Assembly: GCA_905182905.1 (NCBI GenBank)
Contig: CAJJDH010000013.1
Location: 1-64,000, forward strand
Direction: 5' to 3'
Origin: a marine gamma proteobacterium HTCC2089
Lineage (GTDB): Bacteria > Pseudomonadota > Gammaproteobacteria > Pseudomonadales > Azotimanducaceae
Length of the DNA stretch: 64,000 nucleotides
Shown: positions 34,094 through 43,046 of the stretch, one piece after another
Numbering within the stretch: the first letter of the stretch is position 1
Layout of the letters: each line of letters starts with the position of its first letter
Translations under genes and position numbers: made by a program
The notes under the pieces: model-generated
Databases searched by the model: none
The model's input: the letters and a program-made list of their open reading frames with translations, nothing else
Told to the model about the DNA's origin: nothing

Positions 34094-34948
34094 CTATGAC
34101 TGCAGGCCCAACTCAGTGGCGGGGTCGCCGGTCACCCGCACATGGCGCATAACTCGAGGCTGGTTATAGTCGTAGGGTCGCGCTCGGTGCAGCACACAGC
34201 GGTTGTCCCACATCACCACATCTCCTGGCGTCCAACTATGCGTAAGCACCCTTGGTGACTGGCAGGCGTCTTCCACTAGTTGTGTCAAAAGCGCCTCTGA
34301 GTCCGCTTCGCTTAATCCGGGAATGCCGTAGGCATGACGACCAATATATAAACTGGGTACATTTGTGGCGGGATGTATTTTCACCAAAGGGCGTAATGGC
34401 GGAGGTTGATCGCCCAAGCCGTAACTGGATCCTGTGCCTGCTTGATGACCAATTTTAGCTTGGGAGTGATACAAAGAGTGATAAGCCGCAAGACCGTCGA
34501 TACGTTGGCGCAGCTCCCCAGATAGAGCTTGGTAAGCTGCGCGCATATCCGCCCACTGCGTTTCGCCACCGGCGTCCGGCAAAACTTCAGCCGCCAAAAT
34601 TGAAGCTCTTGCAGAAACGGGCATATACGAACTGTCGGTATGCCAGCCTTCATTGCCGCGCAGGATTTGATAGTAGCCGCTGTCTGGACCAAGCAGCCCA
34701 CCGTCGGGTTTTTGATTGCTAATCGCCACCGCTTTGCGATCTGCAGCCAAAATTTCGATAGGGCCAATGCGCTGACCCAGCGCCACATGTTGCGCTTCGT
34801 TTATGTGTTGTTGTGGGAATATTAGCACAGCATACTTATGCCAAGCTGCTTCCACAGCGAGCCAGCTTTGATCATCTAGTGCATTAAGATCTACACCGGT
34901 AATCACAGCACCTAAACTAGAATCACTTGGTTCTATATGAATACTCAT
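34094..34948 (-). CDS. TauD/TfdA family Fe(II)/2-oxoglutarate dioxygenase
   Basis: 284 residues. The iron site is WHTDSSYMPVSARASILAA (H-x-D) and DNRCVLHRARPYD (distal His), with RVMRHVRVTG for 2-oxoglutarate binding. The substrate is not predictable: the family ranges from taurine to 2,4-D and carnitine precursors. Upstream, the leader contains a 9-bp tandem repeat. The gene ends close to the convergent nrtS-like gene. Confidence 0.9.
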   Translation of the reverse strand: MSIHIEPSDSSLGAVITGVDLNALDDQSWLAVEAAWHKYAVLIFPQQHINEAQHVALGQRIGPIEILAADRKAVAISNQKPDGGLLGPDSGYYQILRGNEGWHTDSSYMPVSARASILAAEVLPDAGGETQWADMRAAYQALSGELRQRIDGLAAYHSLYHSQAKIGHQAGTGSSYGLGDQPPPLRPLVKIHPATNVPSLYIGRHAYGIPGLSEADSEALLTQLVEDACQSPRVLTHSWTPGDVVMWDNRCVLHRARPYDYNQPRVMRHVRVTGDPATELGLQS

Positions 34949-35021
34949 GGTCCCTTTCCGCCTCCACTTTATACAAGTTACCGCGTTGTTATAGGTGCTT
35001 TAGCCCGCTTTCGCATAAAGC

Positions 35022-35066
35022 GCATTAAGCGCATTAAGCGCATTAAGCGCATTAAGCGCATTAAGC
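35022..35066. repeat. 9-bp tandem repeat, five perfect units
   Basis: GCATTAAGC repeated five times without error, preceded by a sixth near-copy (GCATAAAGC, 35013-35021). It sits between the TauD start and the aldo/keto-reductase stop, so in the TauD leader. Confidence 0.97.
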
Positions 35067-35127
35067 ATAATCTGCGCGAACGTTGCACGCACAGCAATCT
35101 CCTGAAGCCTGCGCAAGCATTCGCTAT

Positions 35128-36156
35128 TTAAGAGCTACCGATAGACAGCAAATTATCCACTGGCTGATACAAAGCTTCCAAATAAGCCATATCCTCTGCC
35201 TCAATAACCACTTCTGCAGCAGCGACCAGATCTGTTAGTTGGGCAACCTTAGACACTCCAACTATTGGCGCGGTTACTTCTGGTTTATTCATCAGCCACG
35301 CAACTGCAATCTGAGCTGGTGTTTTTTCATATTTGGCTGCTATTTCAATAACACGTTCTGCCACGGGAAAGACGTGGTCGCCGTGATATAGACTTTCGGT
35401 TCTCTTTACATCTTGGCCTTGAGACCGGTTAGTACTGCCGCCCCCAAAACCGCCTTGATAAGTGCCGGCTAGAATGCCACGCGCCAGTGGTGACCATGGC
35501 GTTAACGCTACGCCAGTTTTTGCGCAATAGGGATTCATCTCGCGCTCTTCTTCGCGATACACCAAGTTGTAGTGATTTTGCATTGAAACGAATTTTGTCC
35601 AGTTATTCATCTGAGCGGTTAGCTGCAGTTCTGCGAACTGCCAAGCAAACATAGACGAGCCACCTAGGTACATAACCTTGCCGGCTTTAACCAGGTCATG
35701 TAATGCCTCAAGGGTCTCTTCAATAGGTGCCTGGGCTTGACCTGGAATACCATGTGGATGACGGTGAATCACCAAGTGATCAATGTAGTCTAGACCCAGC
35801 CGCTTCAGACTTCCCTCAACCCCTTCAATAATGTGTTTGCGCGATAAGCCACCTTGATTAGCACCGCGCCCCATGGGCATGGAAACTTTTGTCGCTAAGA
35901 CATATTCATCTCTGGGCAGTAGCTCTCTAAGCAATGCACCCACCACTTCCTCAGAGGCACCAAGACCATAAATATCGGCACAATCAAAATAGTTGAGTCC
36001 GTGTTCGATGGCCGCCTGAAAGATTGGGCGTGCTTCATCGGTAGTTAAGGTCCAATCCCCTTGGTGGCCTCGACCAGGAATACCAAAGTTCATAGTCCCC
36101 AAACAAAGTTGGGAAACACGTAAGCCGCTATTACCCAATTGCACTGATTTCAACAT
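35128..36156 (-). CDS. Aldo/keto reductase
   Basis: 342 residues. The (beta/alpha)8 AKR signature is clear: SQLCLGTMNFG, GLNYFDCADIYGLGASEE with catalytic Asp/Tyr, VLATKVSMPMG with Lys, LDYIDHLVIHRHP with His, and IAVAWLMNKPEVTAPIVGVS near the C-terminus. It reduces carbonyls with NADPH. ATG 36156 has a GAGGGGA site. It is divergent from the FAD monooxygenase gene, with a clean dyad in the shared gap. Confidence 0.93.
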   Translation of the reverse strand: MLKSVQLGNSGLRVSQLCLGTMNFGIPGRGHQGDWTLTTDEARPIFQAAIEHGLNYFDCADIYGLGASEEVVGALLRELLPRDEYVLATKVSMPMGRGANQGGLSRKHIIEGVEGSLKRLGLDYIDHLVIHRHPHGIPGQAQAPIEETLEALHDLVKAGKVMYLGGSSMFAWQFAELQLTAQMNNWTKFVSMQNHYNLVYREEEREMNPYCAKTGVALTPWSPLARGILAGTYQGGFGGGSTNRSQGQDVKRTESLYHGDHVFPVAERVIEIAAKYEKTPAQIAVAWLMNKPEVTAPIVGVSKVAQLTDLVAAAEVVIEAEDMAYLEALYQPVDNLLSIGSS

Positions 36157-36289
36157 TAAGATCCCCTCTGCATAATTCTTTTTGCTACGAAAATATATTA
36201 AACCATAAAGCGGCAGAAAGAAGGCTGCGCAGATAATAACCCTACCTGCACTGATATTTTTTCTTTAAAAACAGTCCCTATAATTACGA

Positions 36290-36315
36290 ATTTAGTGCTA
36301 ATTTATGCACTAAAT
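36290..36315. promoter_or_regulatory. Operator-like dyad upstream of the FAD monooxygenase
   Basis: ATTTAGTGC - eight bases - GCACTAAAT, a perfect 9-bp inverted repeat ending 28 bp before the ATG at 36344. The spacing fits a dimeric repressor. Confidence 0.55.
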
Positions 36316-36343
36316 CATTTGCTTTGCTTATATAAGTTCAATT

Positions 36344-37930
36344 ATGAATCAATCGATTGCTGTAGTCGGCGCTGGAATATGCGGCATGTTTACTGGACTT
36401 GCCCTATCACGAAGAGGCTTTTCTGTGACCTTGTTCGAACGTGACGGTCCACCACCAGAGGGTGATGCTGAACAAGCGTTCTTCAACTGGCAGCGCCGCG
36501 GCGCAGCGCAGTTTAGGCACCCCCATGCTTTTTTGGGTCTTATGTGCAATCTGCTGGAGAAAAACTATCCCGACCTGCTGCAAGAACTCTTAACCGCCGG
36601 CGCGCGCAAGGTGGGTTTTGAAGATATGGTGCCGGGGCATCTGCTTAGTCAGTACCAACCTGAACCCAACGATGATCAATTATGGGTTTTGATGTGCAGG
36701 CGAGCCACCATAGAAACCGTCCTACGCCGCTACGTAGAGCGCGAAGCTACCTTAACCATCGCCAATACAACCTATGTCACTGATGTATTAGTCGAAGAAA
36801 AAGATGCCCAACCAGCCAATACGCTTACTACCATTGGTTTAGAACTCACGGACCGGCAGGACGCAAACAAAAAGTCCCAGCATCTTGCCGACATCATTAT
36901 TGATGCAACTGGACGAGCCGGTAAGTTTAATAGCTGGCTTGGTGCTAAAGGTGCCAAAGTTACAGAAGAACGCGATGATGCTGAAATTGTCTATTACACG
37001 AGACACTATCGGCTTAAACCTGGGGTTGAAGAACCCAAGCGTGACAGCGATAACCCTTCTGCAGGTGACTTAGGTTATCTTAAGTACGGCGTTTTTCCTG
37101 GTGACAATGGTCACTTTGCGCTAATTATCTGCATCCATAATGACGAACTAGAGCTTCGCCAAGCGGTTAAAGAGCCTGGGCTCTTCGACGCCATTTGTAA
37201 CAGCATACCCGGGATCAAACCTTGGATCAGCAAGGACAATGCAGACGCGACAACTGACCCATTTGGCATAGGTCAAATCCACGCGGTTTGGCGTGACTAT
37301 GTGCATAACGATGGGCCCAAGCTGTTGAACTTTTTCGCCGTTGGAGATGCCGCTTCACGCACCAACCCTTTGTATGGAAGAGGGTGCAGCACCGGTACAT
37401 TACACGCGCATATTTTGGCCGATGTGCTGGCGGCAAACGAAGATCCGTGGCAGCGTGCGCTGGCATTTAAGCAACGTACTGAAGCTGAGATTAGGCCTAT
37501 CTTTGACGCTAGCCTAACTGAAGACAAGCGCGGTATCAGACGCGCCAATGCCACTAGAAAAGGTGAGGCCTTAGACAAGGCGAAGTCGCTGAAAAAGTGG
37601 TTTACCTTAGCCTTCGGCGATGCGCTTGTTGCTGCGGCACGTTATCAATTACACGTGCATAGAGGCATTATGCGCACGGTCAACTTGGTAGAAAAACCCG
37701 GTGAATTTCTTAAAGACCCAAAAATTCGCAATACCATTTTTCGCTACATGCTCAGAGGTAGAAAGCGTAATGCTAAAGCGCGTATTCAGGCGGGGTTAGA
37801 GCGGCAAGAAATGCTCAGCATGATCTCTCATCTGACACGACAAAATGCCAAAGCGCCACTGCCTGCTGGGGAAACTATGAACCGAACTAACAATGCGATA
37901 GACGAGCAACCTCTGTCTCTGAACGCCTGA
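36344..37930 (+). CDS. FAD-dependent oxidoreductase/monooxygenase
   Basis: 528 residues. The N-terminal Rossmann fold has AVVGAGICGMFTGLALSRRG, then a Glu at the second strand end; the DG-type motif is not standard, but DIIIDATGRAGKFNSWLG and NFFAVGDAASRTNPLYGRG (flavin second motif, GD) are present. This is the aromatic-hydroxylase/squalene-epoxidase-like group. The C-terminal ~130 residues are helical, basic and of unknown role. Substrate unknown; the upstream dyad suggests inducible expression. Confidence 0.85.
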   Translation: MNQSIAVVGAGICGMFTGLALSRRGFSVTLFERDGPPPEGDAEQAFFNWQRRGAAQFRHPHAFLGLMCNLLEKNYPDLLQELLTAGARKVGFEDMVPGHLLSQYQPEPNDDQLWVLMCRRATIETVLRRYVEREATLTIANTTYVTDVLVEEKDAQPANTLTTIGLELTDRQDANKKSQHLADIIIDATGRAGKFNSWLGAKGAKVTEERDDAEIVYYTRHYRLKPGVEEPKRDSDNPSAGDLGYLKYGVFPGDNGHFALIICIHNDELELRQAVKEPGLFDAICNSIPGIKPWISKDNADATTDPFGIGQIHAVWRDYVHNDGPKLLNFFAVGDAASRTNPLYGRGCSTGTLHAHILADVLAANEDPWQRALAFKQRTEAEIRPIFDASLTEDKRGIRRANATRKGEALDKAKSLKKWFTLAFGDALVAAARYQLHVHRGIMRTVNLVEKPGEFLKDPKIRNTIFRYMLRGRKRNAKARIQAGLERQEMLSMISHLTRQNAKAPLPAGETMNRTNNAIDEQPLSLNA

Positions 37931-37995
37931 ACGCCTGCAGAAATTCCAGCAGGCTAACAGCGTTAACCAGAGCCAAGCGACCTCAAAGCCGAGGT

Positions 37996-38946
37996 CTAAG
38001 AACTTAACACTTTACCCAACGCCTGTGCGTCCTCAGCGTACTTGGCGTAGGAATCTTTCAGCGTAGCTGAATTCAAAATTACCTCGGCAACCAGTGTTTT
38101 GGTTTCAGCATCAAGCACACGCGTCATGATCCAATTAGACTCGGTTCTGCGGCTCTCGCTCAACGCTATGATTTCACGTTCAAGCACATAGTCATGATCA
38201 ACAAACAAAGGCCCGTTGATCATCTTGATTTCCTGGCTAGCAAACAGCCCTACCGCAGGCCCTTTTGTGCGAAAGCCAGATTGACCACTGGTATATTGAG
38301 TCAAAACACTAATCATTTCTAAAGGCATAACCGCCTTGCCCCAAGGATTGTCTGCACTGTAATAGGCATGTTGCTCAGTAATCTTCGCGAGCTTCTGCGC
38401 AAGGCTAAATGGGTACATGTCACCCATATGCTGGTCCATTGCCATTCTTGCCTGCTCTGGGTTACCGGCCCCAAGTTGGCCTACTTCGACATCGCTCAAA
38501 ATCACTAATTGTTCTGAAGGGCGCAGCCGACTGCGGCGCAAGTCTAACTCGGTTTCGCCATAATCAGGGCCGAGCGAGGCTGTTCCCGTTAACACTGGCG
38601 TACCGTCACGTTTCTCCGCGGAAATTCTCGCCACCTGATTTACATCAGACACCTGCTCAACCATTACCCGGACCTCTTCGCCCTCAACAACCATAGTTTG
38701 GTAGTGTGCGCTCACACATCCGCGCTCGAACCAAGCATCGCCAAATACTTCATGTAGTAACGGCACAAACTGGCTGAAATGGGTTGGCCCCTCAATAGGT
38801 GCACCGGCAAAACCTAGGTCAGCGGCCATTTTGTCGTCATGAATAGATAAATGACCGTCATACTCCTGATGACCAAGCATTTGCCTTGGGTGCCTAAACT
38901 CACCAACTAGCATTCCGGCGTGGTCGTCTTGGTGTGCGTCGCTCAT
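37996..38946 (-). CDS. MaoC-like (hotdog fold) protein
   Basis: 316 residues, about double the length of a single MaoC domain. The N-terminal half shows GHQEYDGHLSIHDDKMAADLGFAG and APIEGPTHFSQFVPLLHEVF, reminiscent of the acyl-CoA-binding loop of MaoC-like hydratases. The canonical D-x-x-x-x-H catalytic pair is not obvious, so function as a hydratase is uncertain. A second hotdog half follows (YVLEREIIALSESRRTESN). It ends convergently with the FAD monooxygenase gene; AGGAGAG precedes its ATG. Confidence 0.7.
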   Translation of the reverse strand: MSDAHQDDHAGMLVGEFRHPRQMLGHQEYDGHLSIHDDKMAADLGFAGAPIEGPTHFSQFVPLLHEVFGDAWFERGCVSAHYQTMVVEGEEVRVMVEQVSDVNQVARISAEKRDGTPVLTGTASLGPDYGETELDLRRSRLRPSEQLVILSDVEVGQLGAGNPEQARMAMDQHMGDMYPFSLAQKLAKITEQHAYYSADNPWGKAVMPLEMISVLTQYTSGQSGFRTKGPAVGLFASQEIKMINGPLFVDHDYVLEREIIALSESRRTESNWIMTRVLDAETKTLVAEVILNSATLKDSYAKYAEDAQALGKVLSS

Positions 38947-39086
38947 ACAGCTCTCCTGAGGGTAAAATTTGCAAACTATAGTAAACCGAAAAACACAGCC
39001 GAGTCTGCGACCAATTAGTTTATCCTTAGCATTGTCCTAAGCTTGAACACAACTCAGGCGGTTTTTACATTTATGGAGAGAGCACA

Positions 39087-39881
39087 TTGAAAAATTTATT
39101 TTCTGTTGAAGGCAAAGTTGCCATTGTTACTGGCGGCTCACGAGGTATAGGCGAGATGATCGCTGCAGGCTATTTAGCCAATGGCGCAAAGGTCTACATC
39201 AGCTCGCGCAAGGCTGCAGTGTGCGATGCCACAGCAGCCCGCCTGAGCGACACCTACGGCGCAGAATGTATTTCGTTGCCAGCAGATATGTCTAATCTAG
39301 CAGGCATAGAGGCCTTCACCGCTGCGTTCAACGAACGCGAAGAGCATTTGGACATTCTAGTTAACAACGCTGGGGTTGCGTGGGGTGCACCACTAGATGA
39401 CTTCCCAGAAGTTGGCTGGGACAAGGTAATGGATACTAATGTTAAAGGTGTATTTTTTCTCACCCAAAAACTCTTACCATTACTTGAGAAAAATGCCCAT
39501 ACCGACACACCTTCTCATGTGGTCAATATCGGTTCTGTTGACGGCATTAAGACACCGATTTTCGAGAACTTTTCTTACGGGCCATCGAAAGCCGCGGTAC
39601 ACCACTTAACAAGGGTTTTAGCCGCGCATCTGATCAAGCGCAATATTATAGTCAACGGCATTGCTCCGGGACCTTTCCCTACTTCTATGCTCAGTGCGGG
39701 CGTTGGCGGCGGCGGTGATGCGGAAAATACAGATTGGACGGCTATAAGCGACAGCAACCCAAGGGGGCGCGTGGGTACCGCCGAGGACATTGCGGGCTTA
39801 GCCATATTCTTGAGCTCACGAGCATGTGGTTTCACAGTCGGCGACGTTATCACCTGTGATGGCGGCTCTGTGGTTTCTTAA
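39087..39881 (+). CDS. Short-chain dehydrogenase/reductase (SDR)
   Basis: 264 residues. The start is TTG at 39087, preceded by GGAGAG, giving a good N-terminus (KNLFSVEGKVAIVTGGSRGI). The NNAG strand (ILVNNAGVAWGAP), Ser in VVNIGSVDG, and the YGPSKAA catalytic Tyr/Lys are intact. It is unlike the SDR at 29017 in sequence. Likely 3-hydroxyacyl or sterol/alcohol dehydrogenation; substrate unknown. It is followed by a strong terminator. Confidence 0.92.
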   Translation: MKNLFSVEGKVAIVTGGSRGIGEMIAAGYLANGAKVYISSRKAAVCDATAARLSDTYGAECISLPADMSNLAGIEAFTAAFNEREEHLDILVNNAGVAWGAPLDDFPEVGWDKVMDTNVKGVFFLTQKLLPLLEKNAHTDTPSHVVNIGSVDGIKTPIFENFSYGPSKAAVHHLTRVLAAHLIKRNIIVNGIAPGPFPTSMLSAGVGGGGDAENTDWTAISDSNPRGRVGTAEDIAGLAIFLSSRACGFTVGDVITCDGGSVVS

Positions 39882-39928
39882 AGCAAAAAGTTGGATCGCA
39901 ACCTAGATGAAAATCTAGCTAGAAACGA

Positions 39929-39964
39929 GCAACCTTGGTGAAATTATAAATGCACCAAGGTTGC
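39929..39964. terminator. Bidirectional hairpin terminator
   Basis: A perfect 12-bp stem GCAACCTTGGTG / CACCAAGGTTGC with a 12-base AT-rich loop, between the convergent SDR and acyl-CoA-dehydrogenase-like genes. No clear T-run. Confidence 0.7.
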
Positions 39965-39974
39965 CCTGTTAATC

Positions 39975-40853
39975 CTAGGTCATTTCACGCTTTTGAATGC
40001 CCGGCGAATACATGGCAATTAAGCGACTGTCTTTGGCCCAACTAACATCGCAAGCATCAGGGCTAATCTGTCTAAGCAAATTTTGCACACCAACATCTAC
40101 CGCCTTTAATTCATCAAGGCCGACTTGGTCGGTAGGTAAATCTTCCAGTAACGCACCTAGTCGCTGCACAAGCAGAGCGCAGTCCTCTTGCGCCACCTGG
40201 CTTGCATAAAACTGGCCTGCGTAGGTGCAAAACGCACAGTAAATATAGAGCGTCTCGCGAATACCGAAACGCACCACTTCGCTGTCATCTAACTCTGAGC
40301 CAACCAACACATCTTGCATGTGGGCAATACCTTGACTCATTTCGGCTAAAAAACTACCCGACTTAGGCGACGTATGTTTACTAGAAACTGCTAACCCCAA
40401 TGTAGAACGAGGGATATTGAAATAGCCCGCGTGAGCGCCAGAACCCGCCTTAATCACCACGTGCTCCACGCTATCACTACATGCCACCCAAGTTTTATAG
40501 CCGGATACTATTTCACCTTGAGCTGTCATCTGACGCGTCACACCGGGAAGCGGCGGTTGGCCCTTGCGATCTTCTGAGACTGCAAAGGCACCCCAACCAG
40601 AGAATTTTTCGTTAACAAAGGTATGCCGGATGGCACTTTGGTAACCACCAACAAAGACCCAAGCCATACGATCTGCAAGCAAACCACCTGCCACCGCCAT
40701 CGCCAAAAAATCTCCTTGAGTTTGTACGGCAACGTGTTTTCGCCACAACTCAAGGTATTCGGCTTCCGTAGCGCAAATACTCGCTGGCGATGGAATGGAC
40801 AAAACTTCTGCAAAGTCGACGATATCGCCCCAAGCATTAACAACTAAACTCAT
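39975..40853 (-). CDS. Divergent, short acyl-CoA dehydrogenase-like protein
   Basis: 292 residues against ~380 for the family. Similarity is in the middle: ALADRMAWVF-like helix, SGWGAFAVSEDRKGQPPLPG, and the beta strands GEIVSGYKTWVACSDSVEHV, which look like the acyl/FAD-binding sheet of acyl-CoA dehydrogenases. The C-terminal GGT-type flavin motif is not found, nor a clear catalytic Glu. It may have lost dehydrogenase activity or belong to an unusual branch. It follows the MDR gene on the same strand after a 71-bp gap. Confidence 0.6.
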   Translation of the reverse strand: MSLVVNAWGDIVDFAEVLSIPSPASICATEAEYLELWRKHVAVQTQGDFLAMAVAGGLLADRMAWVFVGGYQSAIRHTFVNEKFSGWGAFAVSEDRKGQPPLPGVTRQMTAQGEIVSGYKTWVACSDSVEHVVIKAGSGAHAGYFNIPRSTLGLAVSSKHTSPKSGSFLAEMSQGIAHMQDVLVGSELDDSEVVRFGIRETLYIYCAFCTYAGQFYASQVAQEDCALLVQRLGALLEDLPTDQVGLDELKAVDVGVQNLLRQISPDACDVSWAKDSRLIAMYSPGIQKREMT

Positions 40854-40924
40854 TCGGAAAAATTTCCTTTTATTTGCAAACGATAAATCACATCTGGCAC
40901 ATCGACAGAGCGGAAAATATCAAG

Positions 40925-41866
40925 CTAAAACTCAATCACCATACGACCACGCGTACCACCCTGCTCCAACCGTGTGTGAGCGATGCTGGCGTTTTCTGGC
41001 GTCACCGTGTCTGCTAACCGCAGGGTCAGAACTCCCGCCTCAACCTGCTGCCTGAGCAAATCAAGTTTTTCGTACTCGCCGTCGTACCCCGTCACCCAAG
41101 TGGCGGTGAACTGAATATCTCTTTGGGCCTCACCCTTAAACCCGCGAATGGCGGTGAAACTGCCACCATCTTTCACCGCATCGACAGCAAGTTCATTGAG
41201 CAATGCACCATCTGCAAGACCATCCACACCTTGCGGAAAGTGTTGGCGTATCTTTTCCGCGTAGCCATCGCCACGACTTACAATAATGTCCGCGCCAAGA
41301 GACTGCAGCAGAGCTTTGTCTGACTCTGCGCAATCTGCGATCACCTGCAAACCGTCTGCTTTGGCAAGCTGTATAACGTAACCACCATAGGCTCCGGGGC
41401 CACCGGTTACGGCAATCACCTGGCCTGGTTTTAGATCCAAAAAATCTAACGACATTCTTGCGGTGAGCGCATTCATCGGCAGCGTGCATGCTTGTGCATG
41501 AGTAGTACCTGCAGGCGCAGGAACAACCGCCATCTGGTCCAAGACAATCTGCTCGCGATATGCTCCGTGAGTGGCATCGGGTACCACCATTGCCATAACT
41601 CGATCGCCAACTTTCACCCCAGTAGTTACACCTTCTCCCACTTGGTCGACAATGCCTGCGGCATCCATGCCCGGCACATAGGGGGGCGGATCTTTTTTCT
41701 GCAACGCTGCACGCATGCCGTTCCTGCCCACTACATCCGTAGGATTCACTGCTGCGGCATAATTACGTATGCGCACCTGTCCTGGACCGGCCTGCACTTC
41801 AGGCACATCTACCACCTGTAAAACCTCAGGCCCACCGTGTTCCATTAAACCTACTGCGCGCATCAT
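40925..41866 (-). CDS. NADPH:quinone-oxidoreductase-like MDR
   Basis: 313 residues. Recognised by MEHGGPEVLQVVDVPEVQAG, NYAAAVNPTDVVGRNGMR, VPGMDAAGIVDQVGEGV and the nucleotide-binding GQVIAVTGGPGAYGGYVIQL. Zinc ligands are absent, fitting the quinone reductase / enoyl-reductase side of the MDR family. It starts at tandem ATGs (41866 and 41863) after GGAGAAA. It probably belongs with the upstream esterase and ligase genes, all leftward, although a 198-bp gap separates it from the esterase. Confidence 0.88.
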   Translation of the reverse strand: MMRAVGLMEHGGPEVLQVVDVPEVQAGPGQVRIRNYAAAVNPTDVVGRNGMRAALQKKDPPPYVPGMDAAGIVDQVGEGVTTGVKVGDRVMAMVVPDATHGAYREQIVLDQMAVVPAPAGTTHAQACTLPMNALTARMSLDFLDLKPGQVIAVTGGPGAYGGYVIQLAKADGLQVIADCAESDKALLQSLGADIIVSRGDGYAEKIRQHFPQGVDGLADGALLNELAVDAVKDGGSFTAIRGFKGEAQRDIQFTATWVTGYDGEYEKLDLLRQQVEAGVLTLRLADTVTPENASIAHTRLEQGGTRGRMVIEF

Positions 41867-42064
41867 TTTCTCCGAATGCTAAATATTCAAATCATTATTG
41901 CAGTGTTTATGGAGGCCAAACAAGACTGGACAAGCTGATACCATCACAAATGCAACGGACTGAGGGGTGCAGAAACTGGGCGTTATACATGGTCATTCTC
42001 TGCGCGCTCGCTCATTGTGCAAAGGACCGCAGTACGAAAAACAACAACAAATTACAGGTGGAAT

Positions 42065-43042
42065 TTATAGACCAGAGTTTTCATCTTTGACAATCCAATG
42101 TGAGAAGAACTGCCAAATTTCTTCACTGGCATCTATGTCTTTATTTTTGCCGAAACCAAATCCATAAAGGGCTAAGTATTGGGTAGGTTTCCACCACGCA
42201 TCTGATTTTGCACCGGGCCAGTCGTGGCCACCATTGTCCACACGATAAAACCAAACTTCTGTTTTGCCTTCGCTACTAGAATAGCGCCGCAGCTGAACCT
42301 TACTGTTAACGACAACTATTGGTCTATGGGAATCATTGAGGTCAACAATTGAGGTTTCGCTGAGGCCATGTCTAGCAACCCAAAAGTCTTTGGTCGCTTC
42401 CTGACTAATATAGGCTCCCCAACCACCGCTGTTTTGCATATCTCCCGCGTACAGAGTTACCGGATCTGCTGTACCACTGATCGCCAGAATAGGCAGCATT
42501 CGATCTGGCGCACACTGATCGACCATGGCCTTCATCATTGAACCAGCTACAGGTGCAACCGCACGAAAAACTTCGCTTGAACGACAGGCAAGCAGGTAGC
42601 TCATTTCACCGCCATTAGACATGCCTGTGGCAAAAACTTTGTTTAACCCCACCGAATACTCTAGGACTATTTCGGCCACTATAGCTTCTACAAACGCCAC
42701 GTCATCTACCGTGCGGCCTTGGTGGAAGTCATAGCCAACATTAAAAAACGCATTGCCCTCGTCATCTATCGTGCCCTGTGGGTAAGCGACGATGAAACCG
42801 TGATCTTCAGCGAGATCGTTCATTCCCGAATACTGCATGATTGATTCGCTGTCTCCAGAATAACCATGCATAACAATAACTAAAGCTGGAGATTCCGCCA
42901 GATTAGCGGGCACAAAGAGGCGATAGTTTCTAGCAACCTCATCGCCATCAATACCTTGTGTTAGCAGCCTGTGCTCAATCAAACTTTGGCTGAACGCAAA
43001 ATTAGCAGCAAACAGCATACTCAGCAGAATGAGCTTGGGCAT
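42065..43042 (-). CDS. Secreted PHB-depolymerase/feruloyl-esterase-like alpha/beta hydrolase
   Basis: 325 residues with a signal peptide (PKLILLSMLFAANFAFS). The LpqC/PHB depolymerase family features are ALVIVMHGYSGDSESIMQY (oxyanion), FIVAYPQGT, and the nucleophile elbow FATGMSNGGEMSYLL (G-x-S-N-G). The His is likely in DNGGHDWPGAKSD. Secreted esterase for polyester, feruloyl or lipid ester substrates. Its ATG lies 4 bp after the ligase stop, so the two form an operon: an ester hydrolysed outside and its acid activated inside (inference). Confidence 0.88.
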   Translation of the reverse strand: MPKLILLSMLFAANFAFSQSLIEHRLLTQGIDGDEVARNYRLFVPANLAESPALVIVMHGYSGDSESIMQYSGMNDLAEDHGFIVAYPQGTIDDEGNAFFNVGYDFHQGRTVDDVAFVEAIVAEIVLEYSVGLNKVFATGMSNGGEMSYLLACRSSEVFRAVAPVAGSMMKAMVDQCAPDRMLPILAISGTADPVTLYAGDMQNSGGWGAYISQEATKDFWVARHGLSETSIVDLNDSHRPIVVVNSKVQLRRYSSSEGKTEVWFYRVDNGGHDWPGAKSDAWWKPTQYLALYGFGFGKNKDIDASEEIWQFFSHWIVKDENSGL

Positions 43043-43046
43043 CGAA

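Noticed and set aside
35013-35066. Possible CRISPR array
   Set aside because: Unit is only 9 bp, contiguous without spacers; a plain minisatellite.
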